A stretch of DNA of 43,162 bases from assembly GCA_017479935.1 (NCBI GenBank), contig JAFVBO010000050.1, positions 1 through 43,162 on the forward strand, in the 5' to 3' direction. The notes under the pieces were generated by a model. It saw only the letters and a program-made list of their open reading frames with translations. It made no database searches and had not been told where the DNA came from. The DNA comes from Lachnospiraceae bacterium. Lineage in GTDB: Bacteria; Bacillota; Clostridia; Lachnospirales; Lachnospiraceae. The position numbers and the translations under genes were made by a program. Below are positions 1-7,517 of this stretch, one piece after another (the stretch's first letter is position 1; every line of letters starts with the position of its first letter).

Positions 1-189
1 GTTACTATTCACGGGTCACCACCCATCAGGTCCCAGGCCATCCGCCTACGGCGTATGTCGCACCTTCGGTGCTTTTGCCTGGGACTGATGGGTGGTGACT
101 GCTTTCGCAGTTCAATAGCAATTCAAGAGTGCTTATGCATGCAAGCATGCAAAGCACCTCTTGATTGCTATTGACCCGTGAATAGTAAC
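1..189. repeat. Nested palindromic element (families R1 and R2)
   Basis: The 17-nt arms GTTACTATTCACGGGTC (1-17) and its exact complement (173-189) close the element. Inside lie a second stem pairing ACCACCCATCAG near 18-29 with its complement near 86-97, enclosing an R2 unit (30-85: GTCCCAGGC / GCCTGGGAC arms around CCGCCTACGGCG and GCACCTTCGGTGC mini-hairpins), and a separate arm CAATAGCAATTCAAGAG / CTTGATTGCTATTG (113-172). R1 recurs at 12211-12257 and as a single arm at 33599-33617. R2 recurs at 28060-28115. It is not coding. Confidence 0.85.
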
Positions 190-617
190 GGATGGATATC
201 ACTATACCATATTTTTCCGGTTCGGAGCAAGCCTTTTCCCTGCGTGGTGTACGGGTTGCACATCACTTAAGGGATCTTAACCAGTATTTTTTGTCGTACA
301 TGACGGTATCCTCTCCGGGCAGCCAGAATGAACTTTGGAGATAATCCCTGATTTTTCAGGGTTTTCCCGGGCAAAACTATGAACAATTAACTAATTTGTA
401 AAAACAGGTTGCAATTCCAGTTGAAAACAGATACAGTATCATGGAACGAAAATCGGCTGTACGAAAACAGGTTCTGCTCGGAATGCACACAAAGATGTCT
501 GCATTTATCCGTGACTGCGCAGGGGATGCCCTCCGCATGAACGTCTTTGCACCTGTACATCCTGTCCGCATGGCCCTTAAGTAACAGACTTTTTTAAGCA
601 GGAGGCTTACGTAGGAA
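190..617 (+). promoter_or_regulatory. Gene-free leader of the dehydrogenase gene
   Basis: No coding sequence is supported here. A plausible promoter is TTGCAA (about 410-415), 17 nt, then TACAGT. A short hairpin CCCTGA/TCAGGG followed by TTTT lies near 348-366 and may end an upstream transcript. An AT-rich imperfect palindrome ACAATTAACTAATTTGT just upstream loosely resembles a Rex (NADH-sensing) site, which would suit a fermentative dehydrogenase. That link is only a guess. The Shine-Dalgarno AGGAGG at 600-605 lies 12 nt before the start codon, slightly long. Confidence 0.35.
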
Positions 618-1568
618 ATGAAACAGACCCATAGAGACAAAATCGTTGTCATCGGTGCCGGAAACGTTGGTGAAGCCGTCGCCTATACCCTGATGGTCCG
701 GGCCCAGGCGAACGACATTGTCCTGATCGATTTGAATGAGGATCGCGCGCAGGGCGCTGCCCTTGATATCGGACATGGAACCAGCTTCTACAAGCAGATC
801 TGGATCCGCAAAGGCGGTTACGAAGAGTGCGCCGATGCCAAGCTGATTATCATCACCGCTGGTATCGCCCGCAAACCCGGCCAGACCCGTCTTGATCTGG
901 CGAAGGTCAACATCAATATCGTGACCAGCGTTACCAAGAGCATCATGGAGTATGCTAAGAATCCTCTGATTATCGTGGTTTCCAACCCCGCTGATATCAC
1001 CACCATGGCTGTTCAGAAGGCTTCCGGTCTTCCTGCCAACCGTGTCATCGGCAGCGGTACATCCCTGGATACGGCCCGTTTCCGCTATATCTTAAGTAAG
1101 AAGCTGACCACCAACATCGAAGACATCCACGCATACGTGGTAGGCGAGCACGGCGACAGCCAGGTTGCCATCTTCTCTTCCGCCGATGTTGCCGGTTTCA
1201 AGATGCGCGACTATGCCGCTCAGCTTGATGTCAAGCTGGACGAAGAGTACATTGCAGAGTACACCAAGAAGTGCGGCGCTGAAATTATCCGCTTAAAAGG
1301 TGCCACCTTCTATGGCGTTGCCATGGCTGTTTCCAACATCGTCGAAGCCCTCATGAAGGACGAGAGCGCCATCATCCCCGTTGCTCACACGTTAGACGAG
1401 AGCTGGGGCGATTGGGCCGGCATCGCTATCTCTCTTCCCTGCCGCCTTGGCTGGGACGGCATCGAGCAAACCCTTCGCATCGAGATGGATGAGAAGGAGA
1501 CCGCAGCCGTTAATCACTCCGTCGAAGTGCTTCGCGAGTTTGCAAAGAATACCGGCGTGATCGAGTAA
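618..1568 (+). CDS. L-lactate/malate dehydrogenase family protein
   Basis: This is an NAD-dependent 2-hydroxyacid dehydrogenase of the LDH/MDH superfamily, 316 aa and full length. It should interconvert pyruvate and lactate, or oxaloacetate and malate, in the cytosol. Visible motifs are the Rossmann loop GAGNVGEA (13-20), substrate-binding Arg91, Asp151 and Arg154 in LDTARFR, and catalytic His178 in GEHGD. The overall sequence is LDH-like: the Thr in KGATFYG corresponds to LDH Thr246. However, the residue that sets specificity (canonical 102, Gln in LDH) is Arg85 in AGIARKPGQTR, the malate dehydrogenase state. The gene is monocistronic and ends at a bidirectional hairpin terminator. LDH is the family default name; true substrate is open. 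Confidence 0.9.
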   Translation: MKQTHRDKIVVIGAGNVGEAVAYTLMVRAQANDIVLIDLNEDRAQGAALDIGHGTSFYKQIWIRKGGYEECADAKLIIITAGIARKPGQTRLDLAKVNINIVTSVTKSIMEYAKNPLIIVVSNPADITTMAVQKASGLPANRVIGSGTSLDTARFRYILSKKLTTNIEDIHAYVVGEHGDSQVAIFSSADVAGFKMRDYAAQLDVKLDEEYIAEYTKKCGAEIIRLKGATFYGVAMAVSNIVEALMKDESAIIPVAHTLDESWGDWAGIAISLPCRLGWDGIEQTLRIEMDEKETAAVNHSVEVLREFAKNTGVIE

Positions 1569-1577
1569 TCGCATGAC

Positions 1578-1616
1578 ATTAATCGAGTAGGGAGGATGTC
1601 AATCCACCCTACTCGC
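1578..1616. repeat. CGAGTAGGG hairpin unit
   Basis: The arms CGAGTAGGG / CCCTACTCG are followed by CATGCG. The same arrangement (CGAGCAGGG / CCCTGCTCG then TATGCG, followed by a GTGACAGGGGACGG palindrome) is found at 42391-42427, so this is a composite repeat. The left arm repeats the last bases of the dehydrogenase gene (ATCGAGTA). Confidence 0.7.
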
Positions 1617-1673
1617 ATGCGCGGGCCGCCCGCCACCGACAGGTGGCAGTAACCTTTGGGCGGGCCTGTGCAT

Positions 1674-1748
1674 AAAAGGTGACAGGGGACGGGCCTGTGT
1701 CACAATTTCTTGGAAATTGTGACACAGGCCCGTCCCCTGTCACCTTTT
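1674..1748. terminator. GTGACAGGGGACGG palindrome (R4 copy 1), bidirectional terminator
   Basis: An almost perfect inverted repeat: AAAAGGTGACAGGGGACG pairs with its complement ending GTCACCTTTT, and an eight-T run follows on the + strand. It sits between the convergent dehydrogenase and cadC-like genes and would stop transcription from both sides. It belongs to a dispersed family; other copies are at 39231-39283, 42437-42501 and 43115-43162. Confidence 0.8.
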
Positions 1749-1819
1749 TTTTGCGTGGCGCGTGCCTTTTTTCAAGCAACAAGGGCTGGCGCATTATATG
1801 CGACAGTCCTTGTTATCTC

Positions 1820-2215
1820 CTACTCTTCTTCGATGTGCTCAAGGCCCTGGCTGATGATAGAGAGAACGTGATCGTCCGCCAGCGAGTAATACACCGTCTT
1901 TCCCTCGCGGCGACTCTTCACAAGCTTACTGGCCTTCAAAATCCGCAGCTGATGCGAGACAGCCGACTGTGTCATGGAGAGGGCCTCTGCCAGATCGCAG
2001 ACACACACCTCCGCTTCCAGGAGCACAAACAAAATTCGGATCCGGGTAGAATCCCCAAAAATTTTAAAGAGTTCTGCCAGGTCGTACAGCTCGTCCTCAC
2101 TCGGCATCTTCTCCCGAACCACTTTGAGGAGATCTTCATGTACTTCCGTCACTTCGCAGCAGTCCACATCCACAGCCGCTTTCCCCTGGCTGATTTTTAA
2201 TTTCCCAATTTCCAT
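1820..2215 (-). CDS. cadC: ArsR/SmtB-family metal-responsive repressor, CadC-like
   Basis: A winged-helix repressor of 131 aa that should release its operator when it binds Cd/Zn/Pb-type metals. Two metal sites can be read. The alpha3N site has an N-terminal Cys pair (19-20) and the EVCVCDL motif (Cys71, Cys73). The alpha5 site Asp114, His116, His127 and Glu130 matches SmtB spacing. The recognition helix is MTQSAVSHQLRILKASKLV (81-99). It is the last gene of the efflux operon, 117 bp after the ATPase, so it probably represses its own operon through the palindrome at 4676-4699. A repeat unit (R3) fills the gap before it. Which metal it senses is inferred, not shown. Confidence 0.88.
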   Translation of the reverse strand: MEIGKLKISQGKAAVDVDCCEVTEVHEDLLKVVREKMPSEDELYDLAELFKIFGDSTRIRILFVLLEAEVCVCDLAEALSMTQSAVSHQLRILKASKLVKSRREGKTVYYSLADDHVLSIISQGLEHIEEE

Positions 2216-2241
2216 TTTTTTATCCTTATAAAGTGATAGCC

Positions 2242-2318
2242 GCGCATTCCAAATTGCCTGTGGCTTGGCATGCCAACTTTTGTTTTACGCCGCTTGCAGC
2301 GGAGTGCAAGCGGCTGTG
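2242..2318. repeat. R3 repeat copy 1 inside the efflux operon
   Basis: A 77-bp unit matching 38994-39070 at 76 of 77 positions in the same orientation. It contains the hairpin GCCGCTTGCA / TGCAAGCGGC. The upstream arm (AGCCACAGGCAAT) that completes a first hairpin in the other copy is absent here, so this copy is truncated at its left end. It lies between the ATPase stop and the cadC start. Confidence 0.85.
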
Positions 2319-2332
2319 TTAGAGTAGATACC

Positions 2333-4273
2333 TCAAATCTTCTTTACGTTCAACACCCGGATCGCATTTAAGACCGCCAGCACCATGACGCCCACATCCG
2401 CGAACACAGCCACCCACATATTGGCTTTGCCAAGCGCGCCTAAAAGCAGGCAAAGGACTTTGATGCCGATGGCAAAATAGATATTCTCATAGACAATCCG
2501 CATGCATTTGCGCGAGATGCGGATGGCTTTGGAAATCTTGAGAGGATCGTCATCCATCAGAACCACATCCGCAGCCTCAATGGCGGCATCCGATCCCATC
2601 GCGCCCATCGCGATGCCAATGTCCGCCCGCGACAAAACCGGCGCGTCGTTGATGCCGTCTCCCACAAAGGCAACCTTGCCAGAACTTCCGGAAACCACAG
2701 GACTTTCTTTCCCGTCACTGCTTTCACTCCCGCGGATCACTTCCTCCAACCGGTCCACCTTATCGCCCGGCAAAAGCTCCGGATATACTTCCTCGATGCC
2801 CAATTCCCGGGCGGCTTCCTCCGCCGCTTCCTTCCGGTCACCCGTCAGCATGACAATTCTTCCCACACCGGATTTCTTCAGGGACGAGACGGCTTCCTTC
2901 GCGTTTTTCTTGAGCCGGTCAGAAATCAGGATATGACCTGCGTACTTGCCGTCCACGGCTACGTGGACCACGGTTCCTACGCTGTGGCACTCCACAGCCG
3001 CAATGCCCAGACTGTCCATCAGCTTCCGGTTGCCAACCGCCACCGGGATCCCATCCACTTTGGCTGTCACGCCTTCCCCGCTGTGTTCGGTCACGTCCGT
3101 CACGCGGGAGGCATCGATTTTGGCGGCCGTGCCTTCCTGGCTATGCTCTGCTGTGCGAAGGTAAGCTTCCTTCAGACTTCGGCTGATTGGATGATCGGAG
3201 TAGCTTTCCGCAAGAGCGGCCAGTTCCAGAAGCCGCGCATCCTCCATCACTGCGTGATGTACGCCAGCCACCTCAAAGACGCCCTCTGTCATGGTACCGG
3301 TCTTGTCAAACACCACGGTTTTCACTTGGGACAGCGTTTCCAGATAGTTGGAGCCCTTCACCAGGATACCTTGGCTCCCGGCCCCGCCGATACCCGCAAA
3401 AAAGCTGAGCGGGATGCTGATCACCAGCGCGCACGGGCAGCTGATAACCAGGAAGGTAAGCGCCCGGAATACCCAGTCGCCTACGTTGGCCGGCTGATGA
3501 AGAAACAGCACGCGCACAATCGGCGGCAGCACCGCCAGCGCCAGTGCCAGATAGCACACAATCGGCGTGTAATAGCGGGCGAACTTCGTAATAAACGCCT
3601 CCGAGCGGGACTTGCGGGAGCTGGCATTCTCCATCAGCTCCAGAATTTTGCTGACCGTCGACTCGCCAAATTCCTTTGTGGTGCGCAGCCGCAGCAGCCC
3701 GGTCATGTTGACGCATCCGCTGATGACATTGTCCCCGGGCGCCACATCACGCGGCACGCTCTCCCCGGTCAGAGCCGCCGTATTAAGCGTAGAGTTTCCT
3801 TCCACAACCACGCTGTCAATCGGCACCTTTTCTCCGGGCTTAACCACAATCACGCTTCCGATCTCCACCTCGTCCGGATCCACCTGGACAAGCGTTCCAT
3901 TTTCATCCTCCCGGTTGGCATAGTCCGGGCGGATATCCATCAGGTCGGAGATATTCTTGCGGCTCTTCCCGACAGCGTAACTCTGGAACAGCTCGCCGAT
4001 CTGATAGAACAGCATAACGGCTACACCCTCCGTATACTCGCCCAGCGCGATCGCACCGATGGTGGCCACGGCCATCAGGAAGTTCTCATCGAATACCTGC
4101 TTTTTCAAGATACCCTTCCAGGCTTTCCGCAACACATCCTGCCCTACCGTCAGATACGGAATCAGAAAAAGGAGGAACCGCACCGGTCCCTCCACGGGCA
4201 GAAAGGCGATGACGATCATGAGCGCCGCCGCGATCAGAATCCGTACCAATGCTTTTTTCTGCTTTTTATTCAT
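2333..4273 (-). CDS. cadA: P1B-type heavy-metal ATPase (Cd/Zn/Pb class)
   Basis: An ATP-driven metal exporter of the plasma membrane. I choose the start at 4273 (646 aa, MNKKQKK...) because a GGGGGTG site precedes it; an in-frame ATG at 4300 has no ribosome site. In 4300 numbering the motifs are TGE 178-180, the metal-binding CPC 288-290 in a transmembrane helix, DKTGT 332-336, the HP motif (SDHPIS), a TGD motif, and GDGINDAP near the C-terminus. The final helices carry Lys and an Asp-Val-Gly motif, typical of Zn/Cd/Pb pumps (P1B-2). The usual N-terminal HMA domain is missing; a separate HMA protein is encoded just upstream, so the domain has been split off. It is cotranscribed with that gene and with cadC. 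Confidence 0.93.
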   Translation of the reverse strand: MNKKQKKALVRILIAAALMIVIAFLPVEGPVRFLLFLIPYLTVGQDVLRKAWKGILKKQVFDENFLMAVATIGAIALGEYTEGVAVMLFYQIGELFQSYAVGKSRKNISDLMDIRPDYANREDENGTLVQVDPDEVEIGSVIVVKPGEKVPIDSVVVEGNSTLNTAALTGESVPRDVAPGDNVISGCVNMTGLLRLRTTKEFGESTVSKILELMENASSRKSRSEAFITKFARYYTPIVCYLALALAVLPPIVRVLFLHQPANVGDWVFRALTFLVISCPCALVISIPLSFFAGIGGAGSQGILVKGSNYLETLSQVKTVVFDKTGTMTEGVFEVAGVHHAVMEDARLLELAALAESYSDHPISRSLKEAYLRTAEHSQEGTAAKIDASRVTDVTEHSGEGVTAKVDGIPVAVGNRKLMDSLGIAAVECHSVGTVVHVAVDGKYAGHILISDRLKKNAKEAVSSLKKSGVGRIVMLTGDRKEAAEEAARELGIEEVYPELLPGDKVDRLEEVIRGSESSDGKESPVVSGSSGKVAFVGDGINDAPVLSRADIGIAMGAMGSDAAIEAADVVLMDDDPLKISKAIRISRKCMRIVYENIYFAIGIKVLCLLLGALGKANMWVAVFADVGVMVLAVLNAIRVLNVKKI

Positions 4274-4352
4274 CTTTGAAAACACCCCCGAGGGCGCCAT
4301 AGCGCCGCTCTATAAGACAGGAACGTCCTTCCTATCCATATTATCTATGAAT

Positions 4353-4451
4353 CTACCGGTAAACTTCGTAGTTATTCCCGTAAGTCTACAGATAGATTTC
4401 GTGGTTATCTTCGTATATTTACAGGTAGATTTCGCAATCGTCCTCAACAAC
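4353..4451 (-). repeat. 33-bp tandem repeat copying the 3' end of the HMA gene
   Basis: Three units with a period of exactly 33 bp (stop codons at 4419, 4386 and 4353). The first is the gene's own last 11 codons, VVEDDCEIYL-stop. The next two, beyond the stop, read IYEDNHEIYL-stop and TYGNNYEVYR-stop in the same frame. The metal-ligand Cys position changes to His, then Tyr. Confidence 0.85.
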
Positions 4452-4637
4452 CTTGCAGTTTTTGATGACATCCTGCATGACCGCGTTTACATCCGCGCCC
4501 TCTTCAAATTCTACGCTCATCTTCTGCGTCATGAAATTGACAACCGCCGCCTTGACTCCTGCTGTTTTGTTGGTTGCTTCCTCCATCTTGTTCGCGCAGT
4601 TTGCGCAATCTACTTCGATCTTATAGGTTTTCTTCAT
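4419..4637 (-). CDS. Small HMA-domain metal-binding protein
   Basis: A 72-aa stand-alone heavy-metal-associated domain with the beta-alpha-beta-beta-alpha-beta pattern. The metal loop is DCANCANKME (Cys12 and Cys15 region; the Asp before the first Cys is typical of Zn/Cd domains). A second short acidic motif EDDCEIYL ends the protein and could add a ligand. It is the first gene of the efflux operon and probably hands metal to the HMA-less ATPase that follows. A Shine-Dalgarno GGAG lies upstream. Its last 33 bases are duplicated twice after the stop codon. A copper-chaperone role is less likely because of the DCxxC loop and CadC partner. Confidence 0.88.
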   Translation of the reverse strand: MKKTYKIEVDCANCANKMEEATNKTAGVKAAVVNFMTQKMSVEFEEGADVNAVMQDVIKNCKVVEDDCEIYL

Positions 4638-4675
4638 GGCCGCTTCTCCTTTTTATCCGCAATCTGAAATCTTCT

Positions 4676-4735
4676 ACATATGAACATTTATTCATATGTT
4701 TGTCCTTATTGTATCACTGTTCTCTGTCCTGTCAA
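4676..4735 (-). promoter_or_regulatory. Promoter and ArsR/CadC-type operator of the efflux operon
   Basis: Reading the minus strand, TTGACA (4730-4735), a 16-nt spacer and TACAAT (4708-4713) form a near-consensus promoter. Immediately downstream is a palindrome with perfect 9-bp arms, ACATATGAA (4676-4684) and TTCATATGT (4691-4699), separated by 6 bp. It has the ATATGAA-type half-sites expected for SmtB/ArsR repressors and would cover the transcription start. Confidence 0.82.
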
Positions 4736-4815
4736 GCCTTTTTTCACTTTTCTCTTCCCACCGCGTGATAGTGATCTGCCATGTCATTGCCGTTGCTTGA
4801 CAGGATGATGAGTGA

Positions 4816-4967
4816 GTCAAAAATTGGCCAAAACAGTGATAGATCCTGTAGCTGTCATGTGGGAATTCCTAAAACGGCGGGGAGATTTCCTGCAGATATG
4901 GGATCTTCGGGGAGTCCCACTAATGGCAGCAGCCCGGATATAATCGCTGTTCTGGCCAATTTTTGAC
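4816..4967. repeat. Long imperfect hairpin (R9a)
   Basis: The arms GTCAAAAATTGGCCA with following bases (4816-4840) and their near-complement (4943-4967) enclose further pairing, GCTGTCATGTGGGA with TCCCACTAATGGCAGC. It shares TGTAGC-GTCATGTGG with R9b. No coding sequence is supported between 4640 and 5342. Confidence 0.75.
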
Positions 4968-5053
4968 GCCTACATGGTAGTGCATTTAGAGGGGGTCCAA
5001 TCACGTTCATGAATTAAAAAGCTCTATGCGGCCTAACGGCCGTGCTACACAAA

Positions 5054-5326
5054 AACTTGGGCAGGAAATAACGTAAGTAAGCAAGCTTGTCGCAGGCAGA
5101 GATTATATCGTGTAGCAGTCATGTGGAGGAGGCCATAGAACCACTCGGCGAAAAAAATTGGCTTTATGAGCAAAAAGCTTCTTGTTTGAGCGAAGCGAGT
5201 TAGAAGATTTTTGCTCATGTACTTTGCCAATTTTTTGAGCGGTAGTGGTTCTGGCCGAGGGAACTTAAGACTGCGAACGATATAATTCTGCCTACGATAA
5301 GCTTACTTACGTCCCGTTTTGCAATG
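5054..5326. repeat. Long imperfect hairpin (R9b)
   Basis: About 270 bp folding back on itself. The outer arms near 5055-5110 (ACGTAAGTAAGCAAGCTTGT) pair with 5276-5325. Middle arms AGAACCACTCGGC and GTAGTGGTTCT pair, and the centre pairs ATGAGCAAAAAGCTTCTT with AGAAGATTTTTGCTCAT. Part of the element is open in one frame but has no ribosome site and the symmetry explains it. It carries the same TGTAGC-GTCATGTGG block as R9a and GATATAAT on the far side. Confidence 0.75.
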
Positions 5327-5342
5327 ACATGGCAGATATGCG

Positions 5343-5849
5343 CTAGGCAAGATCTTTTTTGAGGAAGATCGTGGTTGTCACCGGGCTGTCATTGTAGGCT
5401 GGAATTTCATAGAAGCCAACCTGCGCGTACAGATGCAGCGCGCTTTTCATGAAGGGTAAGGTATCAAGCAACATGCTCTTATACCCGATCTCACGTGCAT
5501 CCTCCAGGATCCTCTCCACCATCATTCTTCCGATCCCAAGCCCTCTGAATTCCGGGCGCACATAGAAGCGCTTCATCTCACAGCGCTCCTCATCCAGCTT
5601 CCGAAGCCCGATGCAACCGGCAGCCTTGCCGTCCACCCAGATGATGTAAAGCCGTCCCGCAGGAAGCCCATACTTCTTCTCCAGATGCCTGACTTCCTCC
5701 TCATATCCCTGAAGATCCAGATACGCCTGAAACGAAGGATCCTCCGTCACAAGCATGTGCGTGTATTCTCCGAACAGCTTCTGAATTTCCTCCGCATAAG
5801 AATAGCCAAATTCGTATGTGATAACATGTCCGTCTCGTTCCGTCGTCAT
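5343..5849 (-). CDS. GNAT-family N-acetyltransferase
   Basis: A 168-aa acetyl-CoA-dependent acyltransferase of the GCN5-related fold. Motif A is clear: CEMKRFYVRPEFRGLGIGR (about 91-109) contains the R-x-x-G-x-G acetyl-CoA pyrophosphate loop. It is followed by the helix MVERILEDAREIGYKSMLLDT and the motif B segment LYAQVGFYEIPAY. Its substrate cannot be told from sequence; this subgroup is often annotated as acting on small amines or peptides. It stands alone, convergent with the repeats on one side and divergent from the Rnf-like operon on the other. Confidence 0.88.
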   Translation of the reverse strand: MTTERDGHVITYEFGYSYAEEIQKLFGEYTHMLVTEDPSFQAYLDLQGYEEEVRHLEKKYGLPAGRLYIIWVDGKAAGCIGLRKLDEERCEMKRFYVRPEFRGLGIGRMMVERILEDAREIGYKSMLLDTLPFMKSALHLYAQVGFYEIPAYNDSPVTTTIFLKKDLA

Positions 5850-6161
5850 TTCTGTTTTCCTTTCTCACCGTAGACCTGCCAGCGGCAGACCTTCTCTTGC
5901 TTTTCTCACCCCAGGGTATGTCCAAGCACCCACAAAGCTCCAAGCAGCACACTCTGTGGCCGACAACAGCGGTCATACGCCTGCTTCATTATACAATCTC
6001 CACAATCTTCCTGCAAGGTAATTGTTCATAGTGACATGAAACGTTCGTTAAAATGTTGACAATTTCTACTTTACGAAAAATCCCTCTCATGTTAAGATTT
6101 CTTTTAGAAATTCAAAAGCTAATCCCGATTTTCAAGACACCCTATTCATTAAGGAGGAACC

Positions 6162-7517
6162 ATGAAGCATCGCGATTTTAAGGTCTTCGAAGGCGGCGTC
6201 TTCCCCACCGACGGGAAGGATAAGGAAGCCAGCTGCCAGAAGCCGATCATCGAGTATGTGCCGAAGGTTGTGGAGATCTCGGCCTGTCAGTCCGGGCCGA
6301 GCCTTTGCTCATTCATCGTCTCCCCTGGAGACCATGTGGACAGAGGACAGCTCATCGCGACCCCCGTCACATTTACAGCCGTCAAGCTCCACGCATCGGT
6401 AAGTGGAACGGTCAAAGAAATCAAAACCATCCAGAATGGCAACCGGGAGATCCCCGTTTGCGTCATTGAAGCGGATGAAAAACAGCCGGAGCGTCCCGAG
6501 CTCCCCTACCTTCATAAAATTGTGGATATCTCTTCCTACACCAGGGAGCAGATCATCGCGGCGATGGAGGAAGGCGGCATCACCGGCATGGGCGGCGCGG
6601 GCTTCCCGGCCCACATCAAATATTCCACCCAGCTTCCCATCGAGACGTTGCTCATCAACGCTTCCGAGTGCGAGCCGTATCTTACCTGCGACCATCGCAT
6701 GATGCTGGAGCATGGCTACGAAATCATCAATGGCGCCAACGCCTTCTTCCATGCCTGCGGCGCGAAGCGCTGCGTCATCTGTACCGAGGAAAACAAGGAA
6801 GACGCGGCGGACTATCTGCGCGGCATCATCAAGGCGGCGGGCCTGCCCTTCGAGGTCATGGTCTTCCCTCACAAATATCCGCAGGGCGGTGAAAAGCAGC
6901 TGATCAAGGCCGTCATCGGAAAAGAGATTCCGTCCGGGCGTCTGCCTGCCGATGTGGGAGCCATCCTCTCCAACGTGCAGAGCGCCAAGGCCATGGCCGA
7001 CATGCTCTTTGCGGGCGAGCCTTCCATCACCCGCTGCATCACCGTGGGAGGCCTGATCGATCAGCCGCAAAACTATCTGGTTCCCATCGGCACGCCGATC
7101 CGCGAGCTGATGAAGAAATCCGGTGGCGTCACCTGGGTGAAAAACAAGATCATCCTGGGCGGTCCCATGACCGGCACCTGCCTGGGAACCGACATCAAGT
7201 CCGATGACGTCACCGCGTCCGTAACCAAGGTTTCCGGCGGTCTTCTGGTGTTAAAGCGCCACATTATCTACGAGTCCCCCTGCATCCGCTGCTACAGCTG
7301 CGTAAACGCCTGTCCCACCGGTCTGCAGCCTTGGAAAATCAACTTCGCCTACACGCACGGAAAGCTGGATCTGTGCGAACAGCTGCACGCCACCGAATGC
7401 ATCGGCTGCGGAAGCTGCTCGTTCATCTGTCCTTCGAGACGTGAGCTGACAAGGTCCAACACTGCTGCCCGCGACGCGGTCCGGGCTGCCATTCGTGAAA
7501 GGGGGAACAAGCGATGA
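6162..7517 (+). CDS. rnfC: RnfC-like electron-transport subunit
   Basis: A 451-aa peripheral subunit of an Rnf-type complex, which couples ferredoxin/NAD redox chemistry to ion transport across the membrane. The N-terminal part has the RnfC barrel-sandwich region. The middle carries the NADH/FMN-binding Gly-rich loop GMGGAGFPAHIK (near 144-155). The C-terminus has two [4Fe-4S] motifs, CIRCYSCVNACP and CIGCGSCSFICP. AAGGAGG lies 4 nt before the start. It is the first gene of a four-gene operon and overlaps rnfD by 4 bp (ATGA). A TTGACA at about 6055 may be part of its promoter, but no good -10 is visible. The subunit appears complete; what is unusual is the gene set around it. Confidence 0.92.
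   Translation: MKHRDFKVFEGGVFPTDGKDKEASCQKPIIEYVPKVVEISACQSGPSLCSFIVSPGDHVDRGQLIATPVTFTAVKLHASVSGTVKEIKTIQNGNREIPVCVIEADEKQPERPELPYLHKIVDISSYTREQIIAAMEEGGITGMGGAGFPAHIKYSTQLPIETLLINASECEPYLTCDHRMMLEHGYEIINGANAFFHACGAKRCVICTEENKEDAADYLRGIIKAAGLPFEVMVFPHKYPQGGEKQLIKAVIGKEIPSGRLPADVGAILSNVQSAKAMADMLFAGEPSITRCITVGGLIDQPQNYLVPIGTPIRELMKKSGGVTWVKNKIILGGPMTGTCLGTDIKSDDVTASVTKVSGGLLVLKRHIIYESPCIRCYSCVNACPTGLQPWKINFAYTHGKLDLCEQLHATECIGCGSCSFICPSRRELTRSNTAARDAVRAAIRERGNKR

Noticed and set aside
2933-4279. 448-codon + strand frame opposite the metal ATPase
   Set aside because: It is the antisense shadow of a clear P1B ATPase; composition rich in His/Arg/Gln and no ribosome site.
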